Part shown: positions 6,070-10,256 of the stretch, one piece after another | Numbering within the stretch: position 1 is the first letter of the stretch | How the letters are laid out: each line of letters begins with the position of its first letter | Source of the DNA: Victivallales bacterium | GTDB taxonomy: Bacteria; Verrucomicrobiota; Lentisphaeria; Victivallales; JAADHT01 | Direction of reading: 5' to 3' | Assembly: GCA_016930955.1 (NCBI GenBank) | Contig: JAFGFR010000202.1 | Span: 1-10,256 of the forward strand | Length of the DNA stretch: 10,256 nucleotides | The notes under the pieces: model-generated | The model's input: the letters and a program-made list of their open reading frames with translations, nothing else | Databases searched by the model: none | Told to the model about the DNA's origin: nothing | Position numbers and translations under genes: made by a program

Positions 6070-7086
6070 TGGCAGTATCTGGCGAAGCGCTCTACAATGG
6101 CGCTGGTGACGCTTGTCGTCATCATGCTGGTGAGTTATCTTCTTCTCCGTCTTGCTCCGGGAGACCCTACAAAAAGCACTTTTCTTGGCGAGTCAAGCGG
6201 TGCTGATGGATTGTCCGCCGAGAGGGGAGCCTTCGCCAGAAATACCGCACTCGAGAAGAAGCTTCATCTGGACAAGCCCGTAATCGTGGGTTTCATGCTT
6301 TGGCTCGGGAATGTCGTGACATCATTCGACCTTGGCGATTCGGCTTCGGTTGACAAGGGCAGACCCGTGGCAAACCTGATCATGGAAAGACTTCCAGTCA
6401 CTGTCTCGCTTAATATCTGGGCTGTCGCCGTAATCTACCTTCTTGCCATACCTATCGGGATACATTCCGCCTTGACGAAAAACAAAGTCCTGGATCAGAC
6501 TGTCACCTTTGTGCTTTTCCTTCTCTACTCTCTGATGAGTTTTTGGGTCGCTCTGCTGCTGCAAGCCACTCTCTGCGAGGGCGGGCGTTTCCCTATCTTC
6601 CCGCTCACGGGCTTACAGCCAGAGACGACATGGGGCAAGTCCATATGGCAGATACTCCTTGATACCTCGATGCACTACGTGCTGCCTGTTTTTTGTTTGA
6701 GCTATGCTGGGTTCGCAGGCCTTTCCAGGTATGCCAGGGCAGGAATGCTCGAAGTTATCAAACAGGACTACATAAGGACGGCGATCGCCAAAGGCCTGCC
6801 GGAGCATGTCGTGATTCTTAAGCACGCCTTAAGGAATGCGATGATAATTCTTGTGACCTTGTTTGCCGGCATCCTCCCCGGCCTGGTCTCGGGAAGCATC
6901 ATTGTCGAGTTCATATTTAACATCCCCGGGATGGGGACGCTGTCCATGGAGGCTCTTGGCAGCAGGGACATCCCGTTGCTCATGGCGCTTTTCGGTTTCG
7001 GCGGCTTCCTCACTTTGGCCGGCATAATGGTCTCGGATTTCCTTTATGTTTTGGTTGACCCGAGAATATCGTTCAAAGCAAGGTGA
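6067..7086 (+). CDS. ABC transporter permease, OppB/DppB (BPD_transp_1) family
   Basis: A 339-residue inner-membrane subunit of a peptide/nickel-type (Opp/Dpp) importer. The first helix (about 10-28) runs into the conserved LLLRLAPGDPT motif of OppB-like permeases; about five further hydrophobic segments follow, near 110-130, 140-165, 200-220, 255-280 and 305-325. The ATPase-coupling EAA loop is well kept as DYIRTAIAKGL (234-244) followed by HALRNA, and the C-terminus has the usual FNIPGMGTL and VDPRISFK blocks. It therefore looks functional and full-length. The partner permease (OppC type), ATPases and substrate-binding protein that normally sit beside it are missing. A kinase gene starts 4 bases after the stop. 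The transported substrate cannot be deduced; oligopeptides, dipeptides, nickel or glycosides are all handled in this family. Confidence 0.93.
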   Translation: MWQYLAKRSTMALVTLVVIMLVSYLLLRLAPGDPTKSTFLGESSGADGLSAERGAFARNTALEKKLHLDKPVIVGFMLWLGNVVTSFDLGDSASVDKGRPVANLIMERLPVTVSLNIWAVAVIYLLAIPIGIHSALTKNKVLDQTVTFVLFLLYSLMSFWVALLLQATLCEGGRFPIFPLTGLQPETTWGKSIWQILLDTSMHYVLPVFCLSYAGFAGLSRYARAGMLEVIKQDYIRTAIAKGLPEHVVILKHALRNAMIILVTLFAGILPGLVSGSIIVEFIFNIPGMGTLSMEALGSRDIPLLMALFGFGGFLTLAGIMVSDFLYVLVDPRISFKAR

Positions 7087-7090
7087 AAAG

Positions 7091-9991
7091 GTGAAGACGA
7101 CTCTTCGATGCACGGGCTGTGGCGAGATTTTTGAGACGGAGGACACGGTTGCCTTGAACGGTCTGCCACCGTGCTCCGACTGCGGTGCGCCCCTGACAGT
7201 GCCAGGGCATCTGGAAATAGGCTGCTGCAGTTGCGAATTTCGCAAATCAGTCGTTGATGTCGACTGCAATGAATATCCCCAATGCCCCGAATGCGACTGG
7301 CAGGTTGTGGTGTTAAAGCAGGACTACCGTGGTGCAGACAGTCCGGCAGATGATGTCCGGGAGGAGTTGTTGGAGACTGATGGCTCCGGTATAGAGGAAT
7401 TGCAGGAGGAGGATCCGGCAAATTCACCGGGAGAGACTGAGGAAATTGCTGAGGCTCTGGAACCGGAGGCACCCCCTTGCGACATCGGGGAGACGATCCC
7501 ATTGGAGAAACTCAAGGGCAAGGATGCCAAGCAAGCGCTCGAGCTCCAGGCATCCCCCAATCCATGGGAGGAAGACCCTTCAGAGTACAAGAAAACCACA
7601 GGGATATCGTCCAAGACTTTCGGCAAGTACAAGATAATCGAGGAGATTGCCCGGGGCGGCATGGGCATAGTTTACAAGGTGAACGACGATGAGCTTGGCA
7701 GGGCGCTTGCGCTAAAGGTTTTGATCGCCGGCGAGGATGCCTCCGAGGACTTGCTGAAGAGGTTCATGAGGGAGGCTCGATCCGCGGCACAACTTAACCA
7801 CCCTAATGTGATCCCGATACATGATGTGGGGCAAATACATGGGCAGTACTACTTCACGATGGATTTTATCGCCGGCCCATCCTTCGACAAGATCATCGCG
7901 GGGAAATGGATGACCCACGATGAGATTCTGACCCACATACGCAACATCGCCTCGGCTCTTTCCGTCGCGCATGAGTCGGGGATTGTGCACAGGGATATCA
8001 AGCCCGCAAACATAATGTATGACGTGCAGAACAAGAGGGCTCTGCTCACAGACTTCGGGCTTGCCAAGGATCTTGACAGCAACACCATGCTCTCGATGAC
8101 CGGGATGATGATGGGTTCACCGGCGTACATGAGTCCGGAGCAGGCCAGGGGCCTCATCCACGACATAGATGCCAGGTCAGACATCTATAGCATTGGTATC
8201 GTGCTTTTTGAGGCAGTCACCGGGGAGCAGCCTTTTCAAGGGAACACAGTTGTGGAAACTGTCAGGAAGGTCGTGTTTGACGACCCTGTTCCGCCGAGGA
8301 AACTTGCCCCGGAAAACGTGAGCAAGGATTTGGAGAACATCATCCTCAAATGCATGGAGAAGGAGCCTGAGAACCGCTATCAGAGCATGACGGAGCTGGT
8401 TGCCGACCTCGACGCATGCCTGCATGGCACGAAGGTTGCGGCAAAGTCTCAGCCGGTCTTCCGTTCGGCATGGCGGAAACTGCGCAAGAAGCCGGTGGTG
8501 CTTGGCACGGTCATGGCTGCGCCGTTCGCGCTTGCCGGGGCGCTTGTGCTGTGCTGGTATCTGTTTTTTGCAGCGGGCTTCATCGACGACGCCGAGATCG
8601 AGATCAAGAGCGACCGTCCGGAGAGGCAGGTGTCGATACTGACCCAGATATCGGCGAGATATAAGGACGGCAAGCTGTCATCGGAGAAGGACAGGAATAA
8701 ACTTTCCCCGCTTCTGATTTATTGTCTTGACTCCAGCGATGACAAGGTTGTAGCCAAGGCTTGTTTGCTTGTCGAGCAGATAGGCGACATGGGCTCAGTG
8801 AAGTCACTTTCCGAGGCTCTGTCCGACAGGTCGCGGTCGGAAAGGAACCGTTTGTCTGTCCTTGCGGCCTTGCGCTCGGTCGGTTCGCTGGAGGGAGCCG
8901 ACAACAAACCCGCGGGCGAGTCTTTGCTGCAGGTCGCCGAGAACAAGGGAGAGCCCAGGGATCTTCGCATAGGCGCTGTCCGCGCTCTGGCCGATGTGTG
9001 GGTGCCCGAGGCAATGGCAAAACTGATCAAGATGGCGACAGACACCCAGGAGAGTCCCGATCTCCGAGCGGCGGCCTTGGGCACCTGCGGGACAAAAATC
9101 TCCCTCGCATCGCCGGAAATGAACACGATCATCAGGCTTTACGGTGACTCCGAGGAGCAGGTGAGCTCCGCGGCCAGGGCGGCGCTTCAAACATCCCGCG
9201 ACAAGACCAGCATATTTGATCTGTACGGCATAAAGGACAAGGCCGCCTCGGTGACATCCCAGCTCGGGAATGTAATGGCGGCACATGCCCAGCATCAGCA
9301 ACGTCTGATGGAGATGACCCGCGAGATAGACGGCCCCGAGGTCAAGCAGGAAAGACCTGTGGAGACGATAGGTGTCCGGCTGAAGGATCCCTCGGTCGAT
9401 GTCAGGATCGCCGCGGCATACGATCTGGGTCAGCTAGGGGAAGGGGAGGCGGTCCCCTTGCTTACCGCCGCGTTGAAGGACCAGGATCCGGATTTTGTCG
9501 GAGTCTGCGCACGCTCGATAGTCCTGCTGTCGGACAGGCGCAAGCCTGAAATTGCCGAAATTGCCACACTTCTTTCAGACACCCGTCCGCACGTCCGGGA
9601 AGAAGCTGTATTCATAATTGCCGGCATCGGCGAACCTTCCGGATACGATTCAGTCTTCTCGATCGCACAAGGCGAGACTAACATGAGGGTGATCCGCAGA
9701 ATCGCCGAGATGCTTCCCCTGACAGACCCCCACAAGGCACTCCCGCTCCTGAAAAATCTGCTCCAAAAAACCGAGAAAACCAGCTTGCCTGCAGCTCTAC
9801 AGTGCATCCGGTCAATGGCCACCTTCGGAGAAAACGCCGCACCATTTATGATCCAATCCCTCGACTCCTCAAACCAGAACATCAGGGCAGAAGTTCTTGA
9901 ATGCCTGAGGGAAATCAGCGGAAGGGACTATGGCGACGACAGCGCAAAATGGAGAAAGTGGGCCGAGTCCACCGTCCAGGGCGGAATATAA
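7091..9991 (+). CDS. Membrane-anchored Ser/Thr protein kinase with N-terminal zinc ribbons and C-terminal HEAT repeats
   Basis: A 966-residue eukaryotic-like kinase phosphorylating Ser/Thr on unknown targets. Residues 1-70 hold two four-cysteine zinc-ribbon-like knuckles (C7/C10/C28/C31 and C45/C48/C65/C68). An acidic, probably disordered linker runs to about 170. The kinase domain (about 178-440) has the Gly loop ARGGMG (187-192), Lys209, the catalytic loop HRDIKPAN (300-307, D302), DFG at 321-323 and SPE at 348-350 in place of APE, so it should be active. One transmembrane helix lies at about 469-497. The rest consists of HEAT/PBS-type helical repeats, clearest near 510-560 and 765-930, ending in the W954-x2-W957 motif. 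With a cytoplasmic kinase the repeats would lie outside the membrane as a sensor or docking domain. GTG at 7091 is chosen because the frame upstream lies inside the permease gene and the first Cys knuckle follows at once; AAGG lies 7 bases before it. Confidence 0.93.
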   Translation: MKTTLRCTGCGEIFETEDTVALNGLPPCSDCGAPLTVPGHLEIGCCSCEFRKSVVDVDCNEYPQCPECDWQVVVLKQDYRGADSPADDVREELLETDGSGIEELQEEDPANSPGETEEIAEALEPEAPPCDIGETIPLEKLKGKDAKQALELQASPNPWEEDPSEYKKTTGISSKTFGKYKIIEEIARGGMGIVYKVNDDELGRALALKVLIAGEDASEDLLKRFMREARSAAQLNHPNVIPIHDVGQIHGQYYFTMDFIAGPSFDKIIAGKWMTHDEILTHIRNIASALSVAHESGIVHRDIKPANIMYDVQNKRALLTDFGLAKDLDSNTMLSMTGMMMGSPAYMSPEQARGLIHDIDARSDIYSIGIVLFEAVTGEQPFQGNTVVETVRKVVFDDPVPPRKLAPENVSKDLENIILKCMEKEPENRYQSMTELVADLDACLHGTKVAAKSQPVFRSAWRKLRKKPVVLGTVMAAPFALAGALVLCWYLFFAAGFIDDAEIEIKSDRPERQVSILTQISARYKDGKLSSEKDRNKLSPLLIYCLDSSDDKVVAKACLLVEQIGDMGSVKSLSEALSDRSRSERNRLSVLAALRSVGSLEGADNKPAGESLLQVAENKGEPRDLRIGAVRALADVWVPEAMAKLIKMATDTQESPDLRAAALGTCGTKISLASPEMNTIIRLYGDSEEQVSSAARAALQTSRDKTSIFDLYGIKDKAASVTSQLGNVMAAHAQHQQRLMEMTREIDGPEVKQERPVETIGVRLKDPSVDVRIAAAYDLGQLGEGEAVPLLTAALKDQDPDFVGVCARSIVLLSDRRKPEIAEIATLLSDTRPHVREEAVFIIAGIGEPSGYDSVFSIAQGETNMRVIRRIAEMLPLTDPHKALPLLKNLLQKTEKTSLPAALQCIRSMATFGENAAPFMIQSLDSSNQNIRAEVLECLREISGRDYGDDSAKWRKWAESTVQGGI

Positions 9992-10048
9992 GTCTTCCGC
10001 ACTTGCTTTATCCGCAGGGGTGTATTATTTTTGCAGGACGCATTTTAA
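9992..10048 (+). promoter_or_regulatory. Short kinase-tRNA spacer with a weak promoter-like sequence
   Basis: TTGCTT (10003-10008) and TATTTT (10026-10031) are separated by 17 bases, giving a predicted start near 10038, 11 bases before the tRNA. Both boxes are poor matches, so the tRNA might instead be processed from the kinase transcript. No terminator hairpin follows the kinase stop. Confidence 0.25.
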
Positions 10049-10124
10049 GCCAATGTAGCTCAGTCGGTAGAGCAGGTCATTCGTAATGATCAGGTCACCG
10101 GTTCGACCCCGGTCATTGGCTCCA
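10049..10124 (+). tRNA. trnT: tRNA-Thr, anticodon CGU (reads ACG)
   Basis: A 76-base gene with encoded CCA. All four arms fold: acceptor GCCAATG/CATTGGC, D stem GCTC/GAGC, anticodon stem GGTCA/TGATC (one G-U) with loop TTCGTAA, variable loop AGGTC, and T stem ACCGG/CCGGT with loop TTCGACC. The anticodon CGT occupies 10082-10084. The discriminator base is T, as is common in bacterial tRNA-Thr. There is no intron. A dispersed repeat copy begins one base after the CCA. Confidence 0.97.
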
Positions 10125-10125
10125 G

Positions 10126-10256
10126 CCTCAGATATCCTTGCCTCGAGGAAGTTGAAGTGGCACCATATTTAGAAGAATGAAGGGATTCCAATCTGTCTGT
10201 CTCGGATAACGAGAGCGGCGACGATAGCGGTTGACGATTCGAATTTACTCGTAATC
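10126..10256. repeat. Dispersed palindromic repeat, copy 2 (cut by window end)
   Basis: Gap-free match to 5640-5770 with 12 differences in 131 bases, in the same orientation, offset 4486. Similarity starts one base after the tRNA CCA and continues to the window edge, so the right half with the complementary arms lies outside. Two of its differences would improve pairing with the right arms seen in copy 1: C at 10219 instead of G, and T at 10158 instead of C. Confidence 0.85.

Noticed and set aside
7046..7090. Upstream start for the kinase gene that would overlap the permease gene
   Set aside because: The extra 15 residues are just the permease gene read in another frame; the GTG at 7091 leads directly into the first cysteine knuckle.
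7044..7502. 152-codon open frame on the minus strand opposite the kinase N-terminus
   Set aside because: Proline- and serine-rich antisense shadow of the Cys-rich and acidic segments of a well-supported kinase gene.
9901..10086. Small open frame spanning the kinase end and tRNA start
   Set aside because: It overlaps the kinase 3' end in another frame and runs into the tRNA gene, so it cannot be a real gene.

Overview
The window looks like a chromosomal segment of an anaerobic, probably Gram-negative bacterium. The large Ser/Thr kinase with one membrane span, a HEAT-repeat tail and a C-terminal W-x2-W motif, together with an L-fucose isomerase and the [FeFe]-hydrogenase maturase HydF, would fit the Planctomycetes-Verrucomicrobia-Chlamydiae (PVC) group (Lentisphaerota or Kiritimatiellota-like) or a similar uncultured fermentative lineage. 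This placement is inferred from gene content only.

Layout. (1) 2-1863, + strand: the 3' end of fmt (methionyl-tRNA formyltransferase) overlaps the start of a complete RNase E/G-family gene (rng). (2) 1864-2092: a convergent intergenic gap rich in inverted repeats. (3) 2093-5309, - strand: fucI (L-fucose isomerase) lies downstream of hydF in the same direction; each has its own plausible promoter. (4) 5310-6066: a 757-base non-coding stretch with divergent promoters, two 7-bp tandem arrays (GGTTCAC x10, then CCTGAAA x4), and a palindromic dispersed repeat of about 165-185 bp. (5) 6067-9991, + strand: a two-gene unit of an OppB/DppB-type ABC permease and, 4 bases later, a 966-residue membrane-anchored Ser/Thr kinase. 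(6) 10049-10124: tRNA-Thr(CGU), followed after one base by a second copy of the dispersed repeat, cut by the window end.

How the genes may work together: fmt and rng are housekeeping (translation initiation, RNA processing). fucI and hydF point to anaerobic sugar fermentation with hydrogen turnover, although no other fucose-pathway or hydrogenase genes are present. The permease-kinase pair is the least conventional gene arrangement: the permease lacks the second permease, ATPases and binding protein usual for its family. No clearly new multi-gene defence or mobile system is visible. The most unusual material is the non-coding DNA: the dispersed palindromic repeat with interlocking complementary arms, the paired heptamer arrays, and the structured gap between rng and fucI.
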